From Thalassotalea sp. PP2-459 (GTDB lineage Bacteria; Pseudomonadota; Gammaproteobacteria; Enterobacterales; Alteromonadaceae), in the NCBI RefSeq assembly GCF_001913705.1, contig NZ_MKQD01000044.1, positions 62,001-126,000 on the forward strand: a stretch of DNA of 64,000 bases. Reading direction: 5' to 3'. A program made the translations under genes and the position numbers. The notes under the pieces are model-generated. The model searched no databases, was not told where the DNA came from, and saw nothing but the letters and a program-made list of their open reading frames with translations. Shown here piece by piece: positions 54,243 through 63,557 of the stretch; the stretch's first letter is position 1, and every line of letters starts with the position of its first letter.

Positions 54243-55490
54243 CTACTCTACTACGGTATTAATATTTAATGAGATCATTTTGTTTGTAGCAAGTTCGACA
54301 TTTAAGGCTTCGGCTTTAAAGTCACCCGGTTTTATACCCGCACTGCCTGACTCTGAAATAATAGCAAACACATTAACTGCTTTAGCATCACTTAGTTTCG
54401 CTTGCGGAGTCATGGCGTTGGCATCTGATAAGGTCACTGCTGTTGGTAAATCACTTGCACGTAACTTAATAGCAGCTAATGGCATTCTTGAGCCCTCAGC
54501 AGGAATGGCATAAATAAATACCACCTTGTCTTGACCTTGTTCTAGTTGCTTTCTAATCTCATCGGATAACGATACCTTAACACTTAAAGATACTTGCGAA
54601 TTAACATCAACAGATGCTTGTTCTCCTGTTAGCGCCAAGCGGCTTTTCGCTTCAGTAAGTGCTTGTTGTAAAGCTTGGACATTAACACTTGGGCGATTAT
54701 CAGACACGACCAATTGCCAATGTTGTACCGCTGTTTGATAATCTTGATTAACAAAGGCATGCATACCTAACAAAATATTTGTTGATGGATCTCTGGCATC
54801 AAGCGCCAATGCTTTGTCGATGTAAGATTGAACCTCAGGTGTGATTTTCTGCTCATTCTGATAAAAGCTTGCTTGCGCTTTCGCTCCATATAAATCAGCA
54901 TGCTCTCCGTCTATTTCAATAACACGGTCGAAAGCTGCTAATGCCGCTGAAAAGTCACCCGCCCCCACAAGTGCCTGCCCTAAACTATACCAAGCATCAC
55001 TATTATTTGGCTCTTGTTCAGTTTGTTGTTTTAATTTTTGCAGCTGTACCAACGCTTGCTGTTCAGCATCAAGTGATTGATGACTTTGCTGCTGTCGAGG
55101 CATTGTCGTTAACTCTTCAAAAGCCCCTGTTTGTTGGTAAAGAAGTGCGCTAAACGCTAGCATAAACACAGTCATCGTAACCGGCCAAAACATCGTGATC
55201 GGTTTAGCTTCCGTCACTTGTTTCTGCTCATTGGCATTTTCTTCTATATCTTGTAATAAACTTTGATCAAGCTCGGATATCAGATAATCATAACTGCTTT
55301 GATCTAAACGTCCTTGGGAAAAATCACGCTCTATCTCAGATTTGTGTTCTTTATACAAACGAATATTAGTTTCATCGCGAAAGCTATTATCCACCTTATT
55401 ACGATAGTTACGTTGACGAAGAAAATGCCCCCAAACAATTATTAACAACAATAAAATAAAGGCAATCAGTGTAAAAAGTAGTGCTACCAT
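54243..55490 (-). CDS. ccmI: Cytochrome c biogenesis protein CcmI
   Basis: A 415-residue protein with two N-terminal membrane helices (FTLIAFILLLLIIVWGHFL and FWPVTMTVFMLAFSALLY) and a TPR domain (residues 160-240, with WYSLGQALVGAGDFSAALAAFDRVIEIDGEHADLYGAKAQAS). The C-terminal beta domain (VKVSLSDEIRKQLEQG) is also typical. CcmI presents apocytochrome c to the ligation complex with CcmF and CcmH. It is last in the ccmFGHI unit. Confidence 0.9.
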   Translation of the reverse strand: MVALLFTLIAFILLLLIIVWGHFLRQRNYRNKVDNSFRDETNIRLYKEHKSEIERDFSQGRLDQSSYDYLISELDQSLLQDIEENANEQKQVTEAKPITMFWPVTMTVFMLAFSALLYQQTGAFEELTTMPRQQQSHQSLDAEQQALVQLQKLKQQTEQEPNNSDAWYSLGQALVGAGDFSAALAAFDRVIEIDGEHADLYGAKAQASFYQNEQKITPEVQSYIDKALALDARDPSTNILLGMHAFVNQDYQTAVQHWQLVVSDNRPSVNVQALQQALTEAKSRLALTGEQASVDVNSQVSLSVKVSLSDEIRKQLEQGQDKVVFIYAIPAEGSRMPLAAIKLRASDLPTAVTLSDANAMTPQAKLSDAKAVNVFAIISESGSAGIKPGDFKAEALNVELATNKMISLNINTVVE

Positions 55491-55494
55491 AGGA

Positions 55495-55965
55495 TTATTT
55501 ATCTTTTAAAATTTGATCTAATTGTGATTTTTGCTGTGATGACAGTTTTGCAGAACGGTCAATCGTTGGTTTTTTACGGACAATCAGCACCAGTACCACG
55601 ATACCTATCAGTAACAGCACTAAAGGTCCAAACCAAAGCACATATGTCAGCGGTGACACTTTCGGGCGGTATAATACGAATTCGCCATATCGCGCCACCA
55701 TAAAATCAACAATTTCTTTATCGGCCTTGCCTTCTTGCAACAATTGAAACACTTCACGGCGCAGATCTTTTGCGATAGGTGCATTTGAATCGGCAAGGTT
55801 CTGATTTTGACATTTAGGACAACGAAGTTCCTTGATTAACGCTTTATAGCGTATTTCAGTCACTGGGTTATCAAACACGTAAGTATCCGTTGCTAATGCT
55901 TTGTCAGGAAATGCGCTTAAGATCATACCCAACAATAAAATAACAATGATCGTGAACATCTTCAT
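55495..55965 (-). CDS. ccmH: Cytochrome c biogenesis protein CcmH
   Basis: A 156-residue thiol-redox protein with a signal anchor, the LRCPKCQNQNLADSNAPIAKDLR motif (CxxC) and a C-terminal membrane helix (YVLWFGPLVLLLIGIVVLVLIV). It reduces the apocytochrome heme-binding cysteines. It lies four bases upstream of ccmI's start and overlaps ccmG by four. Confidence 0.95.
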   Translation of the reverse strand: MKMFTIIVILLLGMILSAFPDKALATDTYVFDNPVTEIRYKALIKELRCPKCQNQNLADSNAPIAKDLRREVFQLLQEGKADKEIVDFMVARYGEFVLYRPKVSPLTYVLWFGPLVLLLIGIVVLVLIVRKKPTIDRSAKLSSQQKSQLDQILKDK

Positions 55966-56510
55966 GGAGTTACTCCTTGTTCTTGTTCTAGTTTTTCAAT
56001 CATTGGAATGAATTTTTGTTGCCATATTTTACCGTCTATCGGCCCAACATGCTTCATTCGTACGATCCCATTAGCATCAATAACAAACGTTTCAGGTGCC
56101 GCGGTAACACCCAGTTCAATGCCAAACTTTCCCATGGGGTCAAAAATTGACAAAACATAAGGGTCTTCATAATCTTTGAGCCATTTAGTCGCATCTTCAC
56201 GTACATCTTTATAGTTAAGACCATATAAAGAAACACGTTTACTTTTCGCGATATCTACCAAGTACGGGTGTTCATATTTACAATACACACACCATGTTCC
56301 CCATACATTCAGTAAAACGATATCTCCTTTGAGATCTTTTTCCGTTAGTGTGACTTCTGGTTTCAACAATTGTGTTAATGAAAACGTTGGTATGGGCTTA
56401 CCAATCAATGCCGAGGGTAATTCTTGAGGATTCAACGATAAACCACGATACAAAACAACACCTAAAGCAATAAACAGTACTAGAGGAATAAAACGGATTA
56501 TTTTATTCAT
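55962..56510 (-). CDS. ccmG: Thiol:disulfide interchange protein CcmG (DsbE)
   Basis: A 182-residue thioredoxin-fold protein with an N-terminal membrane anchor and the WGTWCVYCKYE active site. It has YGLNYKDVREDATKWL and GVTAAPETFVIDANG, which are characteristic of DsbE. It provides reductant for CcmH and apocytochrome. Overlaps of 4 and 8 bases with ccmH and ccmF show a tight operon. Confidence 0.95.
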   Translation of the reverse strand: MNKIIRFIPLVLFIALGVVLYRGLSLNPQELPSALIGKPIPTFSLTQLLKPEVTLTEKDLKGDIVLLNVWGTWCVYCKYEHPYLVDIAKSKRVSLYGLNYKDVREDATKWLKDYEDPYVLSIFDPMGKFGIELGVTAAPETFVIDANGIVRMKHVGPIDGKIWQQKFIPMIEKLEQEQGVTP

Positions 56511-58485
56511 TATTTCCCCCTTCGATAACGGTTTGGGTTGTGTTTACATTCGCAGACTTTTTACGGCGGTAACGTTTATCTAACATCGCCAGAAAACCAC
56601 CTATCCCCATAAAAATAGCCCCTAACCAAATCCAGCGTACAAATGGTTTATAATGAATCCGCACTGCCCAAGCATTGTCAGGTAAAGGATCCCCTAGTGC
56701 TACATATACATCCCTAAAAAGTCCTGGATCTATGCCAGCTTCGGTCATACCCATTGTTTGCACCAGATAGGTTCTGCGTTCAGGTTTCAATAAGGCAACG
56801 AATTCGCCATTTTTAGTGACTTCTAATTGCCCTTGCTCAGCAGTATAATTTGGCCCTTTCACGGGAATAACACCATTTAAGGTAACATCGTACCCAGAAA
56901 CATGTACCGCTTCACCATAGTGCATTTTTACACTCACTTCTTTTTCATAAATGGACACCAAGGTAACACCCACAATGGTAACCGCGATGCCCATATGCGC
57001 AACCGTCATTCCCCATTGGCTTAGTGTAATACGTGAAAATTGATAACCTGACTTACCTTGTTTAGCTTGGTTTCTTAAGTCTTTTATCACCACGAGTGAA
57101 ACCCAGAAAGCGAGGGTCATTCCAAAGCTTGCTAATAAGTTAAACTCGCCGGCATATACCAATGGAAATAATATGCCTAATACGATACTTGCAATCGAAG
57201 GCTTAGTAATTTGCTTTCGCAATTCCCCTTTTTTCGCTTTTTTCCAGCGAATCAGCGGCCCTATACCCATCGCAAGAAATAACACACTCATAATTGGTAC
57301 AAACACCGCATTAAAATAAGGGGGACCAACAGATATTTTTCCAAGACCTGCTGCATCAATCATTAATGGATACAACGTACCAAGTAATACCGTTATCGAG
57401 GCAACCACTAGGATAATATTACACAATAATAATGCCGTTTCGCGTGAGTAAAATGAGAAACGACTAAAGCTAGAAACATTGGATGCTCTAAAGGCGAACA
57501 AGATCAACGAACCACCAACAGCAATTGCTAATAGTAGTAAAATAAACATGCCACGCGTTGGATCAGAAGCAAAAGAATGTACTGATGTGATTACACCAGA
57601 ACGGACTAAAAATGTACCTAATAAGCTTAAACTAAAAGCAAATATAGCAAGTAACACGGTCCAGTTCCTAAACGCGCCGCGCTTTTCAGTTACCGCTAAT
57701 GAATGCAATAATGCCGTACCCACAAGCCACGGCATAAACGAGGCGTTTTCAACGGGGTCCCAGAACCACCAACCACCCCAGCCTAATTCGTAGTATGCCC
57801 ACCAACTGCCTAATGCAATACCCAGAGTAAGGAATATCCATGCTGCTGTTACCCAAGGACGGGCCCATCTAGCCCAGGCAGCGTCTAGCTTTCCACACAT
57901 TAATGCCGCTATTGCAAAAGCAAAGGCAACCGCAAAACCTACATACCCTAAATACAACATGGGCGGATGAATAATTAAGCCTACATCTTGCAGTAATGGG
58001 TTTAGATCACGCCCCTCTAACGGAACAATTGGCCATAAGCGTTCAAAGGGATTCGATGTTAAAATGGTAAATAACATAAACCCTACTGACACCATACCTA
58101 ATATAGCAAGTACTCGCGCGATAAATCCTTCATCAATACCTTTGCTAAATTTAGCGACCGCCATTGTCCATGCCGTTAACGAAAAAACCCACAATAATAA
58201 AGAGCCTTCATGACCTCCCCATACTGCACTGATTTTAAAATAATAAGGTAATAACGAATTAGAATGACCAGCAATATATTTAACAGAGAAGTCATCAATA
58301 ACGAATAAATACGCTAGTATGATGAGACTAAGCCCGGTAAACACAAACATCCCTAAGGTAAGGGGCTTTGCATAACCAACAAGGATAGGTTGTCGTGTAA
58401 AAACACCAATGAGTGGAACGATACTTAAACAGATGGCAAACGCCAATCCTAATATTAAGGCAAAGTGCCCCAATTCAGGGATCAT
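56503..58485 (-). CDS. ccmF: Heme lyase CcmF
   Basis: A 660-residue, many-helix protein that attaches heme to apocytochrome c. The periplasmic WWD-type domain reads WGGWWFWDPVENASFMPWL, and VWGGHEGSLLLWVF comes before it. The number of helices and length match the family. It is first in the minus-strand ccmFGHI unit, divergent from ccmA. Confidence 0.96.
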   Translation of the reverse strand: MIPELGHFALILGLAFAICLSIVPLIGVFTRQPILVGYAKPLTLGMFVFTGLSLIILAYLFVIDDFSVKYIAGHSNSLLPYYFKISAVWGGHEGSLLLWVFSLTAWTMAVAKFSKGIDEGFIARVLAILGMVSVGFMLFTILTSNPFERLWPIVPLEGRDLNPLLQDVGLIIHPPMLYLGYVGFAVAFAFAIAALMCGKLDAAWARWARPWVTAAWIFLTLGIALGSWWAYYELGWGGWWFWDPVENASFMPWLVGTALLHSLAVTEKRGAFRNWTVLLAIFAFSLSLLGTFLVRSGVITSVHSFASDPTRGMFILLLLAIAVGGSLILFAFRASNVSSFSRFSFYSRETALLLCNIILVVASITVLLGTLYPLMIDAAGLGKISVGPPYFNAVFVPIMSVLFLAMGIGPLIRWKKAKKGELRKQITKPSIASIVLGILFPLVYAGEFNLLASFGMTLAFWVSLVVIKDLRNQAKQGKSGYQFSRITLSQWGMTVAHMGIAVTIVGVTLVSIYEKEVSVKMHYGEAVHVSGYDVTLNGVIPVKGPNYTAEQGQLEVTKNGEFVALLKPERRTYLVQTMGMTEAGIDPGLFRDVYVALGDPLPDNAWAVRIHYKPFVRWIWLGAIFMGIGGFLAMLDKRYRRKKSANVNTTQTVIEGGNNE

Positions 58486-58758
58486 AAAACTTCTCCGATA
58501 GCGCTTATAAGGCAGACTAACACACTGTCACCATCAAAAATTGGCTGATGAAGTAAAATGCGTAGGCCAAAAATTGCTGCAATTCTACCACCGTTTCGCT
58601 AAAAAAAGCAGTAATCTTGCGTTAAGTTGCATATATTTTGCGAACGAAAGCAATGGTATAATAAATTACTTACTTGGTGTAGGATCTAGATCAAACTAAC
58701 GTGTGTGATTTAGATTACACTAGCAACAATTTCAATAACGTAACAAACGAACCATTTC
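58486..58758. promoter_or_regulatory. Divergent ccm promoter region
   Basis: Between ccmF and ccmA, with no gene. TGTGATTTAGATTACA at 58704-58719 matches the CRP half-sites TGTGA/TCACA with one mismatch. It lies about 40 bp before ccmA. Confidence 0.5.
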
Positions 58759-59400
58759 ATGAGTCACTGTGACGATACCCTTTTAGCAACGCGAAACTTA
58801 ACCTGTATAAGAGAAGATAGAGTGCTTTTTGAAGCGCTTAACTTTACAGTAAAGCGCGGTGATATTATACAAGTAGAAGGGCCAAATGGCGCAGGAAAAA
58901 CAAGCTTATTGCGTATTTTAGCAGGCTTATCCTCTCCTTATGAGGGGCAAGTCTATTTTGCAGGGAAACCTATTCGAACTTGTGAAGAATATTTTCACCA
59001 AAATATGCTTTACCTTGGCCACCAGGTTGGCGTTAAAGATGAATTAACCGCCGAAGAAAATTTAGCTTTCTCCTTAGCATTGCATGGATTACCTATTCAA
59101 AAAGCCGAAGAGACGCTCTCAGAAGTTAATTTATTAGGTTTTGAAGATGCTCTTGCTTCCCATTTAAGTGCTGGTCAACACCGAAGAATAGCGTTAGCAC
59201 AATTATGGCAAACCCCAGCGAAACTATGGATTTTAGATGAACCATTTACCGCAATTGACAAAAAAGGGGTATTAAAGCTAGAACAGCTTATAAAAGAACA
59301 CGCTAACAATGGTGGGGCTGTTATTTTGACCACGCATCAAGACTTACAAATGCCCATTAGTTGCTATCAAAAGCTTACGCTTGAATATAGGTTTTTCTAG
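58759..59400 (+). CDS. ccmA: Heme exporter ATP-binding protein CcmA
   Basis: A 213-residue ABC ATPase with Walker A GPNGAGKTS at 41-49, a LSAGQ signature, Walker B LWILDEP and an H-loop. CcmA with CcmB releases holo-CcmE from CcmC. First gene of the plus-strand ccmABCDE unit; ccmB starts eight bases on. Confidence 0.95.
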   Translation: MSHCDDTLLATRNLTCIREDRVLFEALNFTVKRGDIIQVEGPNGAGKTSLLRILAGLSSPYEGQVYFAGKPIRTCEEYFHQNMLYLGHQVGVKDELTAEENLAFSLALHGLPIQKAEETLSEVNLLGFEDALASHLSAGQHRRIALAQLWQTPAKLWILDEPFTAIDKKGVLKLEQLIKEHANNGGAVILTTHQDLQMPISCYQKLTLEYRFF

Positions 59401-59408
59401 GTTAATCT

Positions 59409-60107
59409 ATGAGTAAAGAAATCAAGACTTCAATTTCATATCGGCGGGTTTTTTACACCGTATTTAAGCGCGATCTCACTATTGCTTTCCGTCATAAAGA
59501 TGATATTGCTAACCCATTATTATTTTTTATTTTGGTTGTTACGCTTTTTCCTCTTGGCATTGGCCCTGAGCCTAATATGCTTGCTAGAATAGCGCCCGGC
59601 ATTATTTGGGTTGCTGCTTTACTAGCCACACTCTTATCGTTAGACCGCCTCTTTAAAAGTGATCATGCCGATGGCGCTCTTGAGCAAATGCTGTTAAGCC
59701 CAAGCCCAACATTTATTATTGTACTCGCTAAAATATGCGCACATTGGATCATCAGCGGTTTACCCCTGATTTTAATTTCACCATTACTCGCGGTATTATT
59801 GTATCTTCCTGAAAATGCATATGGGGCATTATTATTAACCTTGCTTATTGGAACCCCTGTATTAAGTTTTATCGGCGCAATTGGTGTTGCGTTAACCGTT
59901 GGCGTTAAAAAAGGTGGAGTGTTACTGAGTTTGTTAATTTTACCTTTATATATCCCATTATTAATTTTTGCGACAAGTGCAATAGATACTGCAGCAATGA
60001 ACTTACCCTACACGGGACAACTTGCTATAATTGGCGCACTTTTTATCGGTTCTGTTACGCTTTCACCATTTGCTGTAAGCGCAGCATTAAAAGTGAGTAC
60101 TAACTAA
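59409..60107 (+). CDS. ccmB: Heme exporter permease CcmB
   Basis: A 232-residue protein with six hydrophobic helices, starting FYTVFKRDLTIAFRHKDDIANPLLFFILVV and containing LSLDRLFKSDHADGALEQML, the CcmB hallmark. It is the membrane partner of CcmA. ccmC starts immediately after the stop. Confidence 0.95.
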   Translation: MSKEIKTSISYRRVFYTVFKRDLTIAFRHKDDIANPLLFFILVVTLFPLGIGPEPNMLARIAPGIIWVAALLATLLSLDRLFKSDHADGALEQMLLSPSPTFIIVLAKICAHWIISGLPLILISPLLAVLLYLPENAYGALLLTLLIGTPVLSFIGAIGVALTVGVKKGGVLLSLLILPLYIPLLIFATSAIDTAAMNLPYTGQLAIIGALFIGSVTLSPFAVSAALKVSTN

Positions 60108-60851
60108 ATGTGGAAATGGTTACACCCTTACGCTAACCCTGAAAAAACTTTTCATTTAACAGAAAAGTTAACACCATGGTTTGGCTATTTATCAATGATT
60201 TTATTAGCCGTTGGTATGATATGGGCACTTTTATTTGTGCCACCTGATTACCAACAGGGCAATAGTTTTCGAATTTTTTATATCCATGTGCCATCTGCCA
60301 TTCTTTCTCTAAGTGTGTATGTGGCAATGGCAATTATTGCTTTTAGTGCTCTTGTGTGGCAATTAAAGTTGGCTGATGCTTCAGTAGCAGCCATTGCACC
60401 TGTAGGTGCAGCATTAACCGCAGTTGCGCTATTCACTGGTGCCGCTTGGGGGAAACCAACTTGGGGTACTTGGTGGGTGTGGGATGCAAGATTAACCTCG
60501 CAATTAATTCAGCTGTTTTTATATTTAGGCGTAATTGCACTTCATAACGCTTTTGAAGATAAAGCTCAGGGCAGTAAAGCCGCCGGTATTTTAGCCATTG
60601 TAGGTGTTGTAAATGTACCGATCATTAAATATTCAGTAGAATGGTGGAATACATTGCACCAAGGCCAAACAGTCACCCAGATAGGTAAACCCGCGATGAC
60701 CATGGATATGTACCTACCTTTTGTGGTTTGTTTGTTTGGCTTCGTTTTCCTTATCAGTTGGCTGATCTGTTTAAGGTTTAAAACTGAACTGCTTGAAAGA
60801 AATGCCACCCGCCCTTGGGTAAAAGATTTAGTGAATCAAACAGAGAAATAA
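60108..60851 (+). CDS. ccmC: Heme-handling protein CcmC
   Basis: A 247-residue protein of six helices with the tryptophan-rich WWD motif WGTWWVWDARLTS and conserved His at FYIHVPSA and WWNTLHQG, which hold heme on the periplasmic face. CcmC loads heme onto CcmE. Confidence 0.96.
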   Translation: MWKWLHPYANPEKTFHLTEKLTPWFGYLSMILLAVGMIWALLFVPPDYQQGNSFRIFYIHVPSAILSLSVYVAMAIIAFSALVWQLKLADASVAAIAPVGAALTAVALFTGAAWGKPTWGTWWVWDARLTSQLIQLFLYLGVIALHNAFEDKAQGSKAAGILAIVGVVNVPIIKYSVEWWNTLHQGQTVTQIGKPAMTMDMYLPFVVCLFGFVFLISWLICLRFKTELLERNATRPWVKDLVNQTEK

Positions 60852-60853
60852 TC

Positions 60854-61066
60854 ATGCAATTTTCAAACTTCGCAGAATTTATCGCTATGGACGGGCATGG
60901 TTTTTACGTATGGCTTTCATACGGTTTTACATTTGCACTCTTTGTATTATTGGCTTTGTTTTCACGTGCGAAACATCACGCCACCCTCGGACATATTAAA
61001 CGCCGTTATAATCGAGAGAAAAAATTAAAACAAGCAGCGCTTGAACAAAATCAAGACAAGAGGTAG
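60854..61066 (+). CDS. ccmD: Heme exporter accessory protein CcmD
   Basis: A longer frame opens at 60815 within ccmC, but the ATG at 60854 follows the ccmC stop and gives 70 residues, the normal size. One helix (FYVWLSYGFTFALFVLLALF) is followed by a Lys/Arg-rich cytoplasmic tail. CcmD helps release holo-CcmE from CcmABC. Confidence 0.92.
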   Translation: MQFSNFAEFIAMDGHGFYVWLSYGFTFALFVLLALFSRAKHHATLGHIKRRYNREKKLKQAALEQNQDKR

Positions 61067-61069
61067 CTC

Positions 61070-61540
61070 ATGAACCCAAGACGAAAGAAACGTTTAACAA
61101 TCGTTGTGTCAATACTGATAGGTATCAGTTTAATCACATCATTAGTTTTATACGCATTGAATCAAAATATTGATTTATTTTATACACCGCATGAGATTAT
61201 TCACGGTAAAGATGATACGGGCAATAAACCAGTAATCGGGCAGCGAATTCGCGTTGGCGGCCTAGTTGTAGTTGGTTCTGTTTCACGTAACCCTGAGAGC
61301 CTAAAAGTACAATTTGGCTTAACCAATAAGGGTGAAACCATTACCGTTAAATATGACGGCATCTTACCTGATCTTTTTCGGGAAGGCCAAGGTATCATTG
61401 CTAACGGCGTATTAATAGAAAACAGAGTATTAGAAGCCTCTGAAGTTTTAGCGAAACATGACGAAAATTATATGCCAAAAGAAGTTGCTGATGCTTTAGG
61501 TGAAGGCCATACACCTCCTGAATACCCAAAGAAAAATTAA
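61070..61540 (+). CDS. ccmE: Heme chaperone CcmE
   Basis: A 156-residue membrane-anchored OB-fold protein with [13 protein letters not shown] and the heme-binding [10 protein letters not shown], in which His130 is the covalent heme ligand as in the E. coli protein. It begins four bases after ccmD. Last gene of the plus-strand ccm unit. Confidence 0.96.
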   Translation: MNPRRKKRLTIVVSILIGISLITSLVLYALNQNIDLFYTPHEIIHGKDDTGNKPVIGQRIRVGGLVVVGSVSRNPESLKVQFGLTNKGETITVKYDGILPDLFREGQGIIANGVLIENRVLEASEVLAKHDENYMPKEVADALGEGHTPPEYPKKN

Positions 61541-61660
61541 TCTAAAAGCGCAGTCACTAAAACTACTTAGTGACTGTATTATCATCGCTTATTTGACTGC
61601 AAGCTTGTAGACATAAAGGTGCTATAATTGTTAACACAGTAGCTTCGCTTTATTTCAGAG

Positions 61661-61879
61661 TTATGCGACGTCTTCATTTGGTAAAATTCGATCACCAATC
61701 TTATTGAGTATATCTACTTCGCCGCGGCATACCGCAACAATTGATTTACCTTTTTTAAAACTATCAGGCAAAATAATCCTACCTGAATTACTGGTTTCAA
61801 AATGCCCAATATGATGGAACAATTCGATTGATTTATCACAATAGTAAATAATTGTGACTAGTTCGGTTTTAGTACTCAT
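61661..61879 (-). CDS. TIGR02922-like small conserved protein
   Basis: A 72-residue protein with VTIIYYCDKSIELFHHIGHFETSNSGRIILPDSFKKGKSIVAVCRGE. The pattern fits TIGR02922, a small family of unknown function found in Colwellia, Shewanella and Vibrio; this match is from memory. GGGTG before the ATG at 61879 serves as a ribosome site. It looks like a stand-alone gene with no operon neighbour. No catalytic motif is visible. Confidence 0.7.
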   Translation of the reverse strand: MSTKTELVTIIYYCDKSIELFHHIGHFETSNSGRIILPDSFKKGKSIVAVCRGEVDILNKIGDRILPNEDVA

Positions 61880-62216
61880 TACACCCTACTTTTTCGTGTG
61901 ACAACTAACGAGTTTTAAAAGGATATACACAGCGCCTTTAACTAGTGTGTATATATCTATAATTTAATCACTTTGCTCCACTATTAAACTATTCATTAAG
62001 GTAACAAATTGCAACTTTAATCTGTTAAATAACAATTTAATAAGGCCAATGACATGATACGTAAATTTGTGGTTAAAACCAACCTAAGCACTGCTGAATT
62101 TATACGAAAAAAAACCCTGAGCCAAAACCCAGGGCGATCACATAAGATCTTTTTAACGCACCCTCAACTAGTGAGAAGGTATGCCTTTTCAGGCAAATTT
62201 CCAGAGATTCAAAAGG
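61880..62216. other. Intergenic region left of nagP-like gene
   Basis: Apart from the terminator at 62107-62134 I see no gene; the plus-strand frame beginning at 62054 runs into the opposite-strand transporter gene and looks like a shadow. Confidence 0.5.
62107..62134 (-). terminator. Rho-independent terminator of the nag operon
   Basis: On the minus strand CCCTGGG pairs with CTCAGGG (one G-U), loop TTTTGG, then a run of eight T residues. It lies 80 bp past the stop codon at 62217. Confidence 0.8.
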
Positions 62217-63512
62217 CTACGCTTTCTTGCGCATTTTGTGCCCTTTTACCGCATAGAATAAGATGTATAAATAACAAGGTAACATCACTATATAGCCGCC
62301 TTGCTGGCCAAATGAGGTACCCGTTGAAATCCCCCAAAATAAGGGACCAAAGGCACCACCAGCAATCCCCATCACTAACAGCGCCGAACCAGTACTTGTT
62401 AATTGACCAAGACCTGACAAAGCAAGAGGAAATATTGCCGGCCAACAAATCGCATTCGCCAACCCTAAAAAGGCAATTAGTAATAAAGGATCTGGTAGTA
62501 AGGCTCCACCAAATGGCACTAATAATGAATTCGCAATGATGAAAGACTGATCATCAGAAAACAATACGCCTAATGATAAGACGACACCTAAGACTGCAGA
62601 AGCGGCTAACGCTTTTGCTTGTGATATATAACGAGGAATAAGTACAATACCTAAGATATAACCCGCTACCATACAAATCATGGTATAAGAAGTCATAACA
62701 CTATAATTTTCTACACCTAACGACAATGCGTAAGTGCCAATAGTATCCCCTGCAATAACCTCTACAGCGACATAAACAAAAATTGCAATCACGCCAAAAC
62801 GAAGGTTTGGATGAGATAAAGCTTCTTTAACCTGACCTTTATCGCTTTCTTCCTCTTCACTTTTTAACTCAGGTAAAGGAGATTTTTTAACAGCCAAAGC
62901 GAGTAAACCAATAAATAATGCCATGCCTAAATACGGCAACACTAGCCCATCAGCCATTAAATCAATATCTTCTTGTGTTAACTCTTTACCAACTAAATCG
63001 GTGAAGTTGCTTAATATAAGTGCGGTAAATACCATTGGTGCAACGACACCAGCACCTTTATTTAGTATCCCCATAACACTAATACGTGCTGCGGCCGATT
63101 CTTCTGGGCCTAATCGCACAACATAAGGGTTCACGGCCGTTTGTAATAACGTTTGACCTACCCCCATAATAAGTTGAGCAAATAAGAATAAAGCAAATAT
63201 TTGCGTTTTAGCTGCTGGAATAAAAAGTAAACCTGCAACCATCATCGTCGCCATGCCTAACGCCATACCATTTTTATATCCAACTTTTCTAATGACGGCT
63301 GCTGAAGGAATTGCAGTAAAAGTAACAGCAATGTAAAAAGAGAAAAGAATTAACGACGCTTGTACGGGTGTTAAATCTAAAATCTGCTTCAAATACGGCA
63401 TTAAAGAGCCATTAAGCCAAGTCGCAAACCCTAATATAAAGAAGAGCGTAGCAACGATTACCATAGGCACGACGCTACTTTGTTTTTTATCTGTTGATAC
63501 GGACATTTCCAT
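62217..63512 (-). CDS. nagP: FucP-type MFS transporter, probable N-acetylglucosamine permease NagP
   Basis: A 431-residue, 12-helix transporter of the FucP/GlcP sugar:proton symporter family, with FFILGFATWLNGSLMPYLKQILDL, the GYKNGMALG loop and QTAVNPYVVRLGPEESAAARISVMGILNKGAGVVAPMVF. In Alteromonadales this class next to nagA imports N-acetylglucosamine. GAGGA lies five bases before the ATG at 63512. nagA lies 45 bp upstream on the same strand, so one transcript is likely. Substrate is inferred from the neighbour. Confidence 0.85.
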   Translation of the reverse strand: MEMSVSTDKKQSSVVPMVIVATLFFILGFATWLNGSLMPYLKQILDLTPVQASLILFSFYIAVTFTAIPSAAVIRKVGYKNGMALGMATMMVAGLLFIPAAKTQIFALFLFAQLIMGVGQTLLQTAVNPYVVRLGPEESAAARISVMGILNKGAGVVAPMVFTALILSNFTDLVGKELTQEDIDLMADGLVLPYLGMALFIGLLALAVKKSPLPELKSEEEESDKGQVKEALSHPNLRFGVIAIFVYVAVEVIAGDTIGTYALSLGVENYSVMTSYTMICMVAGYILGIVLIPRYISQAKALAASAVLGVVLSLGVLFSDDQSFIIANSLLVPFGGALLPDPLLLIAFLGLANAICWPAIFPLALSGLGQLTSTGSALLVMGIAGGAFGPLFWGISTGTSFGQQGGYIVMLPCYLYILFYAVKGHKMRKKA

Positions 63513-63557
63513 AGTTTCCTCAAATTTTAATCTTATTATTGTTATTGCTATAAATTG

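Noticed and set aside
62054-62539. A 161-codon plus-strand reading frame
   Set aside because: Most of it lies opposite the nagP-like gene, it crosses that gene's terminator, and its translation has no recognisable domain or sensible codon pattern.
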